Source: Bacteroidota bacterium
GTDB lineage: Bacteria > Bacteroidota > Bacteroidia > B-17B0 > Aurantibacillaceae
NCBI GenBank assembly: GCA_963169355.1
Contig: CAUJCR010000015.1
Location: 22,453-86,452, forward strand
Length of the DNA stretch: 64,000 nucleotides
Reading direction: 5' to 3'
Below, one piece after another: positions 18,106 to 28,233 of this stretch. Position 1 is the stretch's first letter, and each line of letters starts with the position of its first letter. The translations under genes and the position numbers were made by a program. The notes beneath the pieces are model-generated. The model was not told the origin of the DNA. It was given only the letters and a program-made list of their open reading frames with translations, and made no database searches.

Positions 18106-18113
18106 CAAATGTA
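18106..18113 (-). promoter_or_regulatory. Promoter -7 box of the exopolysaccharide-type operon
   Basis: TACATTTG on the minus strand fits TAnnTTTG exactly and lies 14 bases before the ATG at 18091. The -33 box is not clear. Confidence 0.5.
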
Positions 18114-18328
18114 TGTATTTATCTAGTTTTTCACCTATAAAAAATTTGCAATTGTTGTCAAATTAACACTTTAATAGGAAACTCAATCGATTTAGATTGA
18201 TTTTTTTACACTTTATACAGAATATCTACGATTTTCAACATTGTTCCTATTATAATGAAGAATGTTAAAAATCATTAGCAATTTATGCGCTAAAAACCTT
18301 ACTTTCGTTTTCTCAAAATACAACATCT

Positions 18329-20599
18329 ATGGCTAAATTTAAAAAGCAAGATGCTCTTGATTATCATTCGCAAGGCAGACCTGGAAAAATTGAAGTAATC
18401 CCTACCAAACCATATAGTACACAACGAGATTTAACCCTCGCCTACTCTCCTGGCGTTGCAGAACCATGTTTGGAAATAGAAAAAAATCCCGAAGATGCCT
18501 ATAAATACACGGCTAAAGGCAATTTAGTAGCTGTAATTTCTAATGGAACTGCTGTATTAGGATTGGGCGATATTGGTGCACTGGCCTCAAAACCAGTTAT
18601 GGAAGGTAAAGGCTTATTATTTAAGATTTTTGCTGATATTGATGTGTTTGATATTGAAGTAAACACTAAAAATATTGACGAGTTTGTTCAAACTGTAAAA
18701 AATATTGCACCTACTTTTGGAGGTATTAATTTAGAAGACATCAAAGCACCCGAGTGCTTTGAAATTGAACGCCGACTAAAAGAAGAGCTAGATATTCCAT
18801 TAATGCACGACGACCAACATGGCACAGCCATTATTTCATCGGCGGGTTTAATTAATGCCGTGGAATTATCGGGTAAAAAAATGAGCGATGTGAAACTCGT
18901 TATTAATGGTGCTGGTGCTTCGGCAAACTCTTGTGCTAAAATGTATATTGCAGTTGGTGTAAAAAAAGAAAATATCTTAATGCTAGATAGCAAAGGAGTT
19001 ATCCATAAAAACAGAACCGACTTAGATCAATATAAATCCTTTTTTGCATCCAATAACACTAAAATTAATACACTCGAAGAAGCCGTGAAAGGCGCCGATG
19101 TATTTGTTGGATTATCAAAAGGTAATGTCTTAACTCAAGATATGGTTCGCTCTATGGCTCCTAATTGTATTGTATTTGCCTTGGCCAACCCTACTCCCGA
19201 AATTTCTTATGAGGAGGCTATTGCCGCTCGTCCTGATATCATTGTTGCAACTGGTAGAAGCGACCATCCTAACCAAGTTAATAATGTTATTGGATTCCCT
19301 TTTATTTTTAGAGGTGCGCTAGATGTACGAGCAACTTGCATAAACGAAGAAATGAAACTAGCGGCTGCCTTAGCTATTGCAGCCTTGGCTAAAGAAAGCG
19401 TTCCAGATTATGTAAACTTAGCTTATGGCTCTAAAAACATCACCTTTGGAACCGATTATATTATTCCAAAACCAATTGATAACCGCTTAATCTCAAGAGT
19501 AAGTGCGGCAGTAGCCAAAGCTGCTATTGATAGCGGTGTTGCCAAACATACTATTACCGATTGGGAAACTTATAAAAACGACCTTGATAATCGTTTAGGA
19601 AAAGATAATCGCTTAATGAGAAGCCTTGCTAATAAAGCAAAATCAAATCCTAAGCGTATTGTATTTACCGAAGCAGATAATTACAAAATATTAAAAGCGG
19701 CTCAATTAGCAAAAGACGAAGGTATTGCTAAGCCTATATTACTTGGTAATAAAGAAAAGATATTATCCTTGCTCGAAACACACCAAATAGATATGGGCGA
19801 TGCGCCAATTATTGACCCTTGGTTGCCAGAAGAAGAAGCAAAGCGCATTGAATTTGGTGATATATTATGGGCAAAAATGCAACGCAAAGGTATTACACAG
19901 TACGATGCCCGAAAATTAATGCGCGACCGTAACTACTTTGGTGCAATGATGGTAGAGCGTGGCATGGCAGATGCTATGATTTCGGGGCTTACCCGAAAAT
20001 ATGGAGCACCTATTAAACCTGCCCTAGAAATTATTGGGGTGCAAGAAGGCGTAAGCCGTGTGGCAGGTTTATACATGATGATTACTAAACGTGGCCCTTA
20101 TTTCTTTGCAGATACAACCATGAATCTCGACCCTAATGCTCAACAATTGGCCGACATTGCGGTTTTAACTGCTAATACCGTAAAACAATATAATATTACA
20201 CCACGTATTGCTTTATTATCTTATTCTAACTTTGGATCAGCCGAAGGCGAAATACCTAAAAAAGTACAAGAAGCTGTAAAAATTTTACACGGTAATTATC
20301 CTGGCTTGATTGTAGATGGCGATGTACAAGCCAATTTCGCTGTAGATAACGAGTTATTAAAGGAACAATTCCCATTTAGTACCCTAGTAGATAAAGATGT
20401 AAATACTTTTATATTCCCAAATCTTGCATCTGGTAACATTGCTTATAAAATTTTACAACAATTAGGTGGTGCTGAGGCTATTGGTCCAATTCTAATTGGC
20501 CTTAAAAAACCAGTACATGTATTACAGCTAGGTAGCTCTGTACGTGAAATTGTAAACATGATAACCATTGCCGTTATTGATGCTCAAAATAAAAAATAA
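18329..20599 (+). CDS. maeB: NADP-dependent malic enzyme with phosphotransacetylase-like domain
   Basis: 756 residues in the two-part MaeB arrangement: malic enzyme (1-420) with YSPGVAEPC, the catalytic stretch DDQHGTA and the Rossmann motif NGAGAS, followed by a phosphate acetyltransferase-like domain (about 430-756) with [11 protein letters not shown] and [10 protein letters not shown]. It converts malate to pyruvate and CO2 with reduction of NADP; the C-terminal part is usually regulatory and responds to acetyl-CoA. The gene stands alone, divergent from the polysaccharide operon; TACTTTCG at 18300-18307 could be its -7 box. Confidence 0.96.
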   Translation: MAKFKKQDALDYHSQGRPGKIEVIPTKPYSTQRDLTLAYSPGVAEPCLEIEKNPEDAYKYTAKGNLVAVISNGTAVLGLGDIGALASKPVMEGKGLLFKIFADIDVFDIEVNTKNIDEFVQTVKNIAPTFGGINLEDIKAPECFEIERRLKEELDIPLMHDDQHGTAIISSAGLINAVELSGKKMSDVKLVINGAGASANSCAKMYIAVGVKKENILMLDSKGVIHKNRTDLDQYKSFFASNNTKINTLEEAVKGADVFVGLSKGNVLTQDMVRSMAPNCIVFALANPTPEISYEEAIAARPDIIVATGRSDHPNQVNNVIGFPFIFRGALDVRATCINEEMKLAAALAIAALAKESVPDYVNLAYGSKNITFGTDYIIPKPIDNRLISRVSAAVAKAAIDSGVAKHTITDWETYKNDLDNRLGKDNRLMRSLANKAKSNPKRIVFTEADNYKILKAAQLAKDEGIAKPILLGNKEKILSLLETHQIDMGDAPIIDPWLPEEEAKRIEFGDILWAKMQRKGITQYDARKLMRDRNYFGAMMVERGMADAMISGLTRKYGAPIKPALEIIGVQEGVSRVAGLYMMITKRGPYFFADTTMNLDPNAQQLADIAVLTANTVKQYNITPRIALLSYSNFGSAEGEIPKKVQEAVKILHGNYPGLIVDGDVQANFAVDNELLKEQFPFSTLVDKDVNTFIFPNLASGNIAYKILQQLGGAEAIGPILIGLKKPVHVLQLGSSVREIVNMITIAVIDAQNKK

Positions 20600-20662
20600 G
20601 GGAATGAATTAAAAAGCCTAAATCTTTCTTTATTTTTGATTGCAGTATTTTTTTAACTTTTA

Positions 20663-20693
20663 TTTGTTAAGTTGCTAATTTTTAGTACCTTTC
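20663..20693 (+). promoter_or_regulatory. Promoter of the ABC transporter gene
   Basis: TTTG (20663-20666) and TACCTTTC (20686-20693), separated by 19 bases, match the Bacteroidota promoter with one deviation at the last base. Start codon follows at 20738. Confidence 0.55.
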
Positions 20694-20737
20694 GTACTTT
20701 GTCTTAACTTTTAATTTAACTACTATAATTATAACTT

Positions 20738-23700
20738 ATGAGTGAACGAATACTTAGAGCCTTAATGCAAATGTTTGCCATCATTGCAAAAGTAGATGGG
20801 GTAACAAATACAGGAAGAGCTATTGTTGAAGCTTTTTTAAAACAACAATTAAATAAGGAACAAGTAGAAAAATACTTAGTTATTTTTGACGAATACATTG
20901 AAGCACAGCAAGCTGGCTCAAAGAAAAAAGATGGTGCCGCCAAAAAAACATCGCTTAATTCTGTTAAGGTTTTAAAAATTTGTACACAAATAAATCAAGA
21001 ACTTGAACAACCACAAAAGATTATCGTTCTCATTCGTTTGCTGGAGTTTATTCATTCATCTGATGAGATTTCGGAACAAGAGAATGAATTTGTATCTACA
21101 GTTGCCGAAACCTTTAATATATCCACCGAAGAGTATCTTCAACTTCGTTCATTTGTAGAAGATAATACCGAAAAAACACCAAATAGTAGCGATATTTTGG
21201 TTATCAATAACAAAGAAAACGGTTATAATAATCAATGTAAGCATATTTTTTGCGATACTTTGTCTTCTGATGTAAGAGTTTTACAAATCAATAGCGTGGG
21301 CATGTATGTGCTACGTATATATGGTAATGTAGAACTACAGTTAAATGGGCAAGGCATTTCAAAGGAAAGAGTACACGTACTTACGCCAGGTTCTTCTTTA
21401 AGAAGCTCGAAAATAAAACCTATTTATTATAGCGATATCATTAGTCGCTTTTTAGCAGATAGTTCGCAAGCCCGCATCTCATTTGAAGCTAGAAATATTG
21501 AGTATAAATTTAAAGGCGGTAAATTAGGTTTACGCAACATTAACATTCGTGAGGAAAGCGGAAAACTCATTGGAATTATGGGTGGCTCTGGTGCTGGTAA
21601 ATCTACTTTACTCAATGTGCTTAATGGTGTTGAAATTCCAAGCGCAGGACAAGTATTAATTAATGGAAAAAACATTCATTATGATAAAAAATCAGTTGAT
21701 GGAGTTATTGGCCACGTTACACAAGATGACTTATTAATTGAAGAACTCACCGTTTATCAAAACTTATTTTACAATGCCAAGTTATGTTTTGGAAACTTAA
21801 CAGACGATGAAATAGCAAAAAAATGTACTAAGTTATTAGCCGATTTAGGTTTATCAGAAACGAGAGATTTAAAAGTGGGATCGCCGTTAGAAAAAACAAT
21901 TTCTGGTGGGCAACGTAAGCGTTTAAATATTGGTTTAGAATTAATTCGTGAGCCTTCTGTATTATATGTTGATGAGCCTACATCTGGTTTATCATCAAGA
22001 GACTCCGAAAATATTATGGACCTTTTAAAAGAACTATCTTTAAAAGGTAAATTAATTTTCGTGGTAATTCATCAACCTTCTTCCGACATCTTTAAAATGT
22101 TTGATAAGTTGATGATTTTAGATGTTGGTGGATTTCCAATTTATTACGGTAATCCTGTTGATGCGGTATCATATTTTAAATCTTTGGTTAATCATGTAAA
22201 CGCAGATGAGAGTGAATGTTGGAACTGTGGTAATGTTAATCCAGAAATGATTTTCAATATCATTGAAAGTAAGGTATTAGATGAATATGGAAATTTAACA
22301 CATAATCGTAAAACTAGTCCTAGTGAATGGAATAAGAGTTATGTAGAAAAAATAGAATCAACCATTGGTGACATTAAACATCAAGACGAGATTCCAGAGG
22401 CTATTTTTAAAATTCCAAATGCCATTAAACAATTTAAGGTTTTTATAACTCGTGATGTAAAAAGTAAATTAACAAATACGCAGTACTTATTAATTAACTT
22501 AATCGAGGCTCCTGCGTTAGCTTTTGTATTAGCTGCTTTAATTCGATTCTTTAACACGGATGAAAACAACACTAAAGGTTATTTCTTTAGAGAAAATGAG
22601 AATATTCCTGCCTATATGTTTATGGCGGTAGTAGTTGCATTATTTATAGGTTTAACCGTATCTGCCGAAGAAATTATTAGAGATAGAAAAATTAGAAAAC
22701 GTGAGTCGTTTTTAAATTTAAGTAAAGGCAGTTATTTGTGGAGTAAAATCGTCATCATGTTTACATTATCGGCTTTACAAACATTTACATTTGTAGTGGT
22801 AGGTAATTTAATTCTAGGCGTAAAAGGTATGTTTGCCGATTATTGGTTAGTTCTTTTCTCGGCATCGTGTTTTGCCAATATGCTTGGTTTAAATATTTCG
22901 AGTGCGTTTAATAGTGCAGTTACCATTTATATTTCAATTCCATTTTTAATTATACCACAATTATTATTGGCGGGTGTAGTTGTAAAGTTTGATAAATTAA
23001 ATCCAATTTTAGCCAAACAAGGTGGTGTGCCAGTAGTAGGCGAAATGATGGCTAGTCGTTGGGCATTTGAAGCATTAGCGGTTAATCAATTTAAAGCCAA
23101 TGAGTACGAAAAGAATTTCTATAAATACGATAAAGCAATTAGTACAGCTTCCTATAAAAAGATTTATTGGATACCTGAGTTACAAAACAAAATGATAAAA
23201 ATTGATAACGCCTTAAAAGATAAAAACACCAAACTGACCGATATTCAAAAAGATTTTGCATTATTAAAGAATGAACTTATTAAAGAGCAATCGTATTTGA
23301 AGAATAAATATAAATTCGAAAATCTTGATAAATTAAATGATAAAGATTACACACCAGAAGTTGCATCATCTTTAAAACAATTTCTATCAAAAATAAACGA
23401 GCATTATATTAATTTTGAGAATAAAGCTCGAAAACACCAAGATGAGGTAAGTCAAAAATTAATTAAATCAATGGGTAACGATGAGTTTATTAAATTAAAA
23501 GACGATTACACCAACGAAGCTCTAGACCAATTTATGTTAAATAGCAATGAACTAGGTGATAGATGTTTAGAATATAATGGTAGATTAATTCAAAGAATTG
23601 ACCCAATCTATTTAGATCCTACCGAGTCAAACTTGGGAGCGGCTCATTTTTATGCTCCTAATAAACGTTTTATGGGAGTGTTGTTTCCAACATATTGGTT

Positions 23701-23812
23701 CAATATTGTGGTTATTTGGTTAATGAGTATTTCAATGATGATTACCTTATATTTTGATGTGTTTAAAAAAGTACTTGACTTTTTAGGAAATATTAGCTTC
23801 GGTAAAAAATAA
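20738..23812 (+). CDS. ABCG-type ABC transporter (ATPase-permease fusion) with TerB-like N-terminus
   Basis: 1024 residues. Residues 1-60 and about 75-150 resemble TerB-like helical units (MQMFAIIAKVDGVTN; SSDEISEQENEF). An ATPase follows, with Walker A GGSGAGKST (about 282-290), signature ISGGQRKRLNIG and Walker B VLYVDEPTSGL, and then an ABC2-type membrane domain (about 600-790). A long charged coil-rich stretch (790-965) lies between the penultimate and last membrane helices and should form an extracytoplasmic or cytoplasmic lobe. ATPase-first order is that of eukaryotic ABCG half-transporters. Substrate unknown. It stands just upstream of bamD, which has its own promoter. Confidence 0.88.
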   Translation: MSERILRALMQMFAIIAKVDGVTNTGRAIVEAFLKQQLNKEQVEKYLVIFDEYIEAQQAGSKKKDGAAKKTSLNSVKVLKICTQINQELEQPQKIIVLIRLLEFIHSSDEISEQENEFVSTVAETFNISTEEYLQLRSFVEDNTEKTPNSSDILVINNKENGYNNQCKHIFCDTLSSDVRVLQINSVGMYVLRIYGNVELQLNGQGISKERVHVLTPGSSLRSSKIKPIYYSDIISRFLADSSQARISFEARNIEYKFKGGKLGLRNINIREESGKLIGIMGGSGAGKSTLLNVLNGVEIPSAGQVLINGKNIHYDKKSVDGVIGHVTQDDLLIEELTVYQNLFYNAKLCFGNLTDDEIAKKCTKLLADLGLSETRDLKVGSPLEKTISGGQRKRLNIGLELIREPSVLYVDEPTSGLSSRDSENIMDLLKELSLKGKLIFVVIHQPSSDIFKMFDKLMILDVGGFPIYYGNPVDAVSYFKSLVNHVNADESECWNCGNVNPEMIFNIIESKVLDEYGNLTHNRKTSPSEWNKSYVEKIESTIGDIKHQDEIPEAIFKIPNAIKQFKVFITRDVKSKLTNTQYLLINLIEAPALAFVLAALIRFFNTDENNTKGYFFRENENIPAYMFMAVVVALFIGLTVSAEEIIRDRKIRKRESFLNLSKGSYLWSKIVIMFTLSALQTFTFVVVGNLILGVKGMFADYWLVLFSASCFANMLGLNISSAFNSAVTIYISIPFLIIPQLLLAGVVVKFDKLNPILAKQGGVPVVGEMMASRWAFEALAVNQFKANEYEKNFYKYDKAISTASYKKIYWIPELQNKMIKIDNALKDKNTKLTDIQKDFALLKNELIKEQSYLKNKYKFENLDKLNDKDYTPEVASSLKQFLSKINEHYINFENKARKHQDEVSQKLIKSMGNDEFIKLKDDYTNEALDQFMLNSNELGDRCLEYNGRLIQRIDPIYLDPTESNLGAAHFYAPNKRFMGVLFPTYWFNIVVIWLMSISMMITLYFDVFKKVLDFLGNISFGKK

Positions 23813-23819
23813 AATACAT

Positions 23820-23827
23820 TACATTTG
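23820..23827 (+). promoter_or_regulatory. Promoter -7 box of bamD
   Basis: TACATTTG, an exact TAnnTTTG, lies 8 bases before the TTG start at 23836; TTCG at 23798-23801 may be the -33 box. The leader would be only a few bases long. Confidence 0.55.
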
Positions 23828-23835
23828 CACTCCAC

Positions 23836-24648
23836 TTGAAAAAGCTATTACTATATTTTTCAACTATCTTGTTCATTACGCTAACCAGTTGTGATGGATA
23901 TAATCGTTTATTAAAAAGTAATAACTACGAATTGAAATATGAAAAAGCCAATCAATATTATCAAAAAGGGAATTATGTAAAAGCTACTGCTTTATTTGAA
24001 GAACTAATCCCAGTTTTTAAAGGAACCGATAGAGCCGAGGAGATTTATTACTACTATGCCTATTGTAATTATTACCAAAGTGATTATGCTTTATCTCAGT
24101 ACCATTTTAAAAACTATTACAGGAATTTTCCAATGGGAAAACATGCCGAGGAATGCTTGTTTATGAATGCTTACTGTTATTACTTAAACTCTCCAAACTA
24201 TAAATTAGACCAAACAGATACTAAAAATGCCATGAATGAATTGCAAAATTTTATTGATCAATACCCACAAAGTGTACGAATAGATTCTTGCAATAAGATT
24301 TATGATGCTCTAAGAGGTAAATTAGAAAAAAAAGAAAGAGACATTATTATTCAATATTATAACTTAGGTGATTATATGCCTGATAACTATAAAGCAGCTA
24401 TAACTTCGGTTAATAATTTCATAAAAGAGTATCCAGAATCGAATTATATTGACGAAATGTTGTACTATTCCATCAACTCATATTACCTTTTAGCAATTAA
24501 CAGCGTGAAAAACAAGAAGTTAGAAAGATTAAATTTAGCTATGGAAAATTACTTAAAATTATTAGATTTGTACCCTAAAAGCAATTATCTACGCCGAGCA
24601 GAATCTGTGTATGAGAGTTGTAAAAAAATGAAAAGTAATCTAAATTAA
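23836..24648 (+). CDS. bamD: Outer membrane assembly lipoprotein BamD
   Basis: 270 residues with a lipoprotein signal (lipobox TSC, Cys19) and consecutive TPR-like repeats such as YQKGNYVKATALFEELIP and SDYALSQYHFKNYYRNFP, as in BamD/YfiO. It is part of the machine that folds beta-barrel proteins into the outer membrane. The start codon is TTG, because the signal peptide begins exactly there and no ATG is available. The order bamD, omega-like, coaBC, DUF4835 is a conserved Bacteroidota neighbourhood, which supports the call. Confidence 0.93.
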   Translation: MKKLLLYFSTILFITLTSCDGYNRLLKSNNYELKYEKANQYYQKGNYVKATALFEELIPVFKGTDRAEEIYYYYAYCNYYQSDYALSQYHFKNYYRNFPMGKHAEECLFMNAYCYYLNSPNYKLDQTDTKNAMNELQNFIDQYPQSVRIDSCNKIYDALRGKLEKKERDIIIQYYNLGDYMPDNYKAAITSVNNFIKEYPESNYIDEMLYYSINSYYLLAINSVKNKKLERLNLAMENYLKLLDLYPKSNYLRRAESVYESCKKMKSNLN

Positions 24649-24653
24649 TAACG

Positions 24654-24980
24654 ATGGATTTTAAAAAAACAAACGCCGATTCAACTACTGTAACAAGAGA
24701 CATCAGAAAATTTGATGAACCTACAGGTAATTTATATGAATCAATTGCGATTATTTCAAAAAGAGCTAATCAAATTAGTTCTGAAATGAAAGAAGAATTA
24801 TCAGCAAAATTAGCTGAGTTTGCAAGCAATTCTGATAATCTAGAAGAGATTTTTGAAAATAGAGAACAAATCGAAATTTCTAAATTTTACGAAAGATTAC
24901 CTAAGCCTTCTTTAATTGCTGTTAATGAGTTTTTAGAAAATAAAACATATTACAGAAATTCTGTAAAAGACTCTAACTAA
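24654..24980 (+). CDS. RNA polymerase omega subunit-like protein
   Basis: 108 residues. NLYESIAIISKRANQISSEMKEEL matches the core helix of the Rpb6/omega family, with the Bacteroidota-type C-terminal extension. Omega helps assemble RNA polymerase by binding beta-prime. It follows bamD by 5 bases, and an intrinsic terminator lies after it. The family assignment rests on the conserved neighbourhood together with the YESI...RA motif. Confidence 0.88.
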   Translation: MDFKKTNADSTTVTRDIRKFDEPTGNLYESIAIISKRANQISSEMKEELSAKLAEFASNSDNLEEIFENREQIEISKFYERLPKPSLIAVNEFLENKTYYRNSVKDSN

Positions 24981-25002
24981 TTTTTGTGAATACAATCATA
25001 AT

Positions 25003-25038
25003 AAACCCATCCACCAAGCATTTGGCAGATGGGTTTTT
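25003..25038 (+). terminator. Intrinsic terminator after the omega-like gene
   Basis: AAACCCATC (25003-25011) pairs with GATGGGTTTTT (25028-25038), with an inner CCAA/TTGG extension, followed by T residues. It lies between the omega-like gene and coaBC. Confidence 0.8.
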
Positions 25039-25047
25039 AATTTACAA

Positions 25048-26253
25048 ATGCTTTTAAAAAACAAACATATTTTATTAGCTATAACGGGAGGGATTGCTGC
25101 TTATAAATGTGCGCATTTAGTTCGATTACTTGTAAAAGAAGGCGCACACGTAAAAGTAGTACTTACAAAATCAGCTCAAGAATTTGTAACCACCAAAACA
25201 CTTTCTGTACTTAGTAAAAACGAAGTAGTAACTGATTTTTTCGACTCAAATAATAATTGGAACAATCATGTAGCTCTTGCCGAGTGGGCAGATATAATGT
25301 TGGTTGCACCACTTACAGCTAATACACTTTCTAAATTTGCCAATGGCTTATGCGACAATATGGTTTCGGCATGTTACTTATCTGCAAAATGCCCTGTATT
25401 TGTTGCGCCAGCAATGGATTTAGACATGTATAAACATCCCACAACAATTAAAAATTTAAAAACGTTAGAATCCAATAAAAATATCATCATTCCTGCCGAA
25501 CACGGTGAGTTAGCTAGTGGTTTAGTTGGAGAAGGTAGAATGGCAGAACCAGAAAACATAGTGGATTTCATGAAAAAAACGATGAGTCAGCATCTACCAT
25601 TTAGCGGAAAAAAGATATTAGTAAATGCTGGCCCTACTTATGAAGCCATAGATCCGGTAAGATTTATAGGAAACCGTTCTTCAGGGAAAATGGGTGTAGC
25701 ACTTGCTGATGAGTTTGCTAAACAAGGAGCTGATGTAACTTTAGTGTTAGGTCCTTCTCACATTAAACCTACCGAACAAACAGTAGAAACCATTATGGTA
25801 GAAAGTGCAGATGAAATGTTTGAAAAATGCAACGCCCTATTTAGAACCATAGATATTGCCGTTTTATCAGCCGCTGTAGCCGATTATAAACCAGAAACCA
25901 TATACAATTCTAAAATAAAAAAACAAGATGGCGCTTTAACACTTAACCTAATTAAAACTACCGACATTTTAGAGTCGCTTGGCAAACAAAAACAACATCA
26001 AATTTTGGTAGGCTTTGCATTAGAAACAGACAATCTTCTTGAATATGCCAAAGAAAAAATTAAAAAGAAAAATTTAGATTTTATTGTCGCCAATTCTGCA
26101 TCAGAAAAAGGGAGTGGATTTGGTGTTGATACCAATAAAATAACTATTATTGACAAACACAATAATTTACATAATTTTGAGTTAAAAAGTAAACAAGCCG
26201 TGGCAAAAGATATTGTACAATTCACTTATAAAACCTTGAAAGATCATGCTTAA
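25048..26253 (+). CDS. coaBC: Bifunctional phosphopantothenoylcysteine decarboxylase / phosphopantothenate-cysteine ligase
   Basis: 401 residues. The N-terminal flavin decarboxylase (1-180) has ITGGIAAYK, the active-site His in NNHVALAEWAD and PAMDLDMY; the C-terminal ligase (185-401) has NAGPTYEAIDPVRFIGNRSSGKMG and AAVADYKP. It performs two steps of coenzyme A synthesis: joining cysteine to phosphopantothenate and decarboxylating the product. It begins 10 bases after the terminator, so it must have read-through or its own weak promoter, and overlaps the DUF4835 gene by 8 bases. Confidence 0.97.
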   Translation: MLLKNKHILLAITGGIAAYKCAHLVRLLVKEGAHVKVVLTKSAQEFVTTKTLSVLSKNEVVTDFFDSNNNWNNHVALAEWADIMLVAPLTANTLSKFANGLCDNMVSACYLSAKCPVFVAPAMDLDMYKHPTTIKNLKTLESNKNIIIPAEHGELASGLVGEGRMAEPENIVDFMKKTMSQHLPFSGKKILVNAGPTYEAIDPVRFIGNRSSGKMGVALADEFAKQGADVTLVLGPSHIKPTEQTVETIMVESADEMFEKCNALFRTIDIAVLSAAVADYKPETIYNSKIKKQDGALTLNLIKTTDILESLGKQKQHQILVGFALETDNLLEYAKEKIKKKNLDFIVANSASEKGSGFGVDTNKITIIDKHNNLHNFELKSKQAVAKDIVQFTYKTLKDHA

Positions 26254-27145
26254 ATATTTATATATAGCAATTAGTTTCTTCTTACTTAATGTCATTCATG
26301 CGCAAGAATTAAATTGTCAAGTAGAAGTAGTTTCTGTGCAAGTTCAAGGAACAACGCAAACTCAAATTTTTGACCAACTAAAAAAATCCATTTTTGAGTT
26401 TATGAATAATACAAAATGGACGAAAGATAATTATACAACATCCGAAAGAATTGACTGTTCCATACTTATAAACGTAACCTCACAAATCTCTAGCGATGTA
26501 TATTCTGCAACTATTCAAATACAAAGTCGTAGGCCTGTATTTAAGAGTTCTTATTATACACCCATATTTAATTACATTGATGAAAATTTTACGTTTAGAT
26601 ACCAACAATTTCAACAGTTAGAATTTAATTTAAATACCTTTAATAATAACTTAACATCTGTTTTAGCATATTATGCTTATGTTATCTTAGCAAACGATTA
26701 TGATACTTTCTCAAACTTAGGAGGTACAGAATATTGGCAAAAAGCGCAAACAATAGTCGCTAATGCTCAAAGTGCTGACGAAAAAGGGTGGCGTTCTAAT
26801 GAAAGTAACCGTAACCGCTATTGGATACCAGAAAACGCTTTACAACCAGTTTATCAATCTATACGAGAATACATGTATAAATTTCATCGTTTAGGTTTAG
26901 ATATTATGTTTGATAAACCAAACGAGGGTAGAAAAGAAATTTTAAATTCTATGGACTTAATTTTATCTACCTACAAAAACAGGCCAGCTTCATTTCCAAT
27001 AGAGTTATTTTTTAACGCCAAAGTAGATGAGATGGTGAATGTATTTAGTAAAGGAACTCCTGATGAAAAATCGAAGGCAGTTGAAACCCTTACAACCGTT
27101 AACCCTACAAATTCAACAAAGTATAATAAAATACTTGGCAACTAG
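26246..27145 (+). CDS. DUF4835 family protein
   Basis: 299 residues with a signal peptide (ends VIHAQ) and conserved stretches typical of DUF4835: ELNCQVEVVSVQVQGT, SRRPVFKSSYYTPIFNY, LAYYAYVILANDYDTFSNLGG. The family is found next to coaBC in Bacteroidota and is probably periplasmic; its function is unknown. It overlaps the coaBC stop by 8 bases, so the two are translated from one message. A terminator follows at once, so the usual downstream neighbour recN is absent here. Confidence 0.9.
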   Translation: MLKYLYIAISFFLLNVIHAQELNCQVEVVSVQVQGTTQTQIFDQLKKSIFEFMNNTKWTKDNYTTSERIDCSILINVTSQISSDVYSATIQIQSRRPVFKSSYYTPIFNYIDENFTFRYQQFQQLEFNLNTFNNNLTSVLAYYAYVILANDYDTFSNLGGTEYWQKAQTIVANAQSADEKGWRSNESNRNRYWIPENALQPVYQSIREYMYKFHRLGLDIMFDKPNEGRKEILNSMDLILSTYKNRPASFPIELFFNAKVDEMVNVFSKGTPDEKSKAVETLTTVNPTNSTKYNKILGN

Positions 27146-27167
27146 TGTTAAATTATTTAACACTTTT
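27144..27167 (+). terminator. Intrinsic terminator after DUF4835
   Basis: AGTGTTAAA and TTTAACACT form a 9-bp stem with a 3-base loop, followed by TTTT. The stem includes the last bases of the DUF4835 stop codon. Confidence 0.7.
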
Positions 27168-27220
27168 ACGGTTTAGATTTCTTTAATAATTATTAATTTC
27201 GCAGTCTTAAATTTTAAGAC

Positions 27221-28204
27221 ATGAGGAAATTATTTATATCCATTTTAGTGATTGTTAATTCATCCATCTTTGCACAAGATGTTACCAAAGATGATGCAGC
27301 AAAAATTCAAGCAGAATCAGATAAATTAAAAGCTGTAGCGATTGATACTTCCAAGCACTGGTCACTTGGCGGTGTAGTTTCAATTAACGGGCAACAAGTA
27401 AGTTTAACAAACTGGTCGGCAGGTGGTTCCAACTCTATCTCATTTGGCGGTATTATCTCGGTATTTGCACGTTATAAAAAAGGAAAATCTACTTGGGATA
27501 ATAATGTGGACTTAGGTTATGGCGTAATTAAACAAGGCTTTAATAAAAACTGGTGGAAAACAGATGATAAAATACAGATAACTTCAAAATATGGTTATCA
27601 AATAGCTAAAAGTACGTACCTTACAGCATTAGCCGATTTTAAAACTCAATTTACAAATGGTTATAATTACCCTAACGATTCAGTTTACATATCTAAATTT
27701 ATGGCGCCAGGATATGGTATAGCTGCACTTGGTATTGATTATAAACCAAATGATAAGTTCTCTGTTTTTCTATCTCCAGTTACTGGAAAATTTACCATTG
27801 TAAATGATGATAGCTTAGCTAGAAATGGTGCTTACGGTGTTCAAAAAGAAATAAGAGACCCAAATGATGGGGGAAAAATTACACAGTATTACAAAACTCA
27901 CCGCGAAGAATTTGGTGCTTACTTAAAAGCCCAATATCAAACAAAAATTATGGATAATGTTACATTCCAAACAATGTTAGAACTCTTCTCAAATTATCTT
28001 CATAATCCACAAAATATTGATGTGAACTGGACAACATTAACCACTTTTAAAGTAAACAAATTTATATCAGCTACTTTATCTACCCAATTAATTTATGATG
28101 ATGATATAAAATTATTACGCACTGCAGGTGATAAGAAAAACACGGTTGGACCAGATGTTCAGTTTAAACAAGTATTAGGCGTAGGATTTACTTATAAATT
28201 CTAA
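27221..28204 (+). CDS. DUF3078 family outer-membrane protein
   Basis: 327 residues: signal peptide (ends SIFAQ), then WSLGGVVSINGQQVSLTNWSAGG, the signature of DUF3078, and alternating beta-strands to the C-terminal FTYKF, consistent with a barrel in the outer membrane. No function is known for the family. It is a single gene between two terminators; TAATTTCG near 27195 may be its -7 box. Confidence 0.9.
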   Translation: MRKLFISILVIVNSSIFAQDVTKDDAAKIQAESDKLKAVAIDTSKHWSLGGVVSINGQQVSLTNWSAGGSNSISFGGIISVFARYKKGKSTWDNNVDLGYGVIKQGFNKNWWKTDDKIQITSKYGYQIAKSTYLTALADFKTQFTNGYNYPNDSVYISKFMAPGYGIAALGIDYKPNDKFSVFLSPVTGKFTIVNDDSLARNGAYGVQKEIRDPNDGGKITQYYKTHREEFGAYLKAQYQTKIMDNVTFQTMLELFSNYLHNPQNIDVNWTTLTTFKVNKFISATLSTQLIYDDDIKLLRTAGDKKNTVGPDVQFKQVLGVGFTYKF

Positions 28205-28205
28205 T

Positions 28206-28233
28206 AAAAAAAAGAGGCAATGCCTCTTTTTTT
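28206..28233. terminator. Bidirectional terminator between convergent genes
   Basis: A run of A, stem GAGGC/GCCTC with loop AAT, and a run of T: usable in both directions for the DUF3078 gene (plus) and the acetyltransferase gene (minus). Confidence 0.85.
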
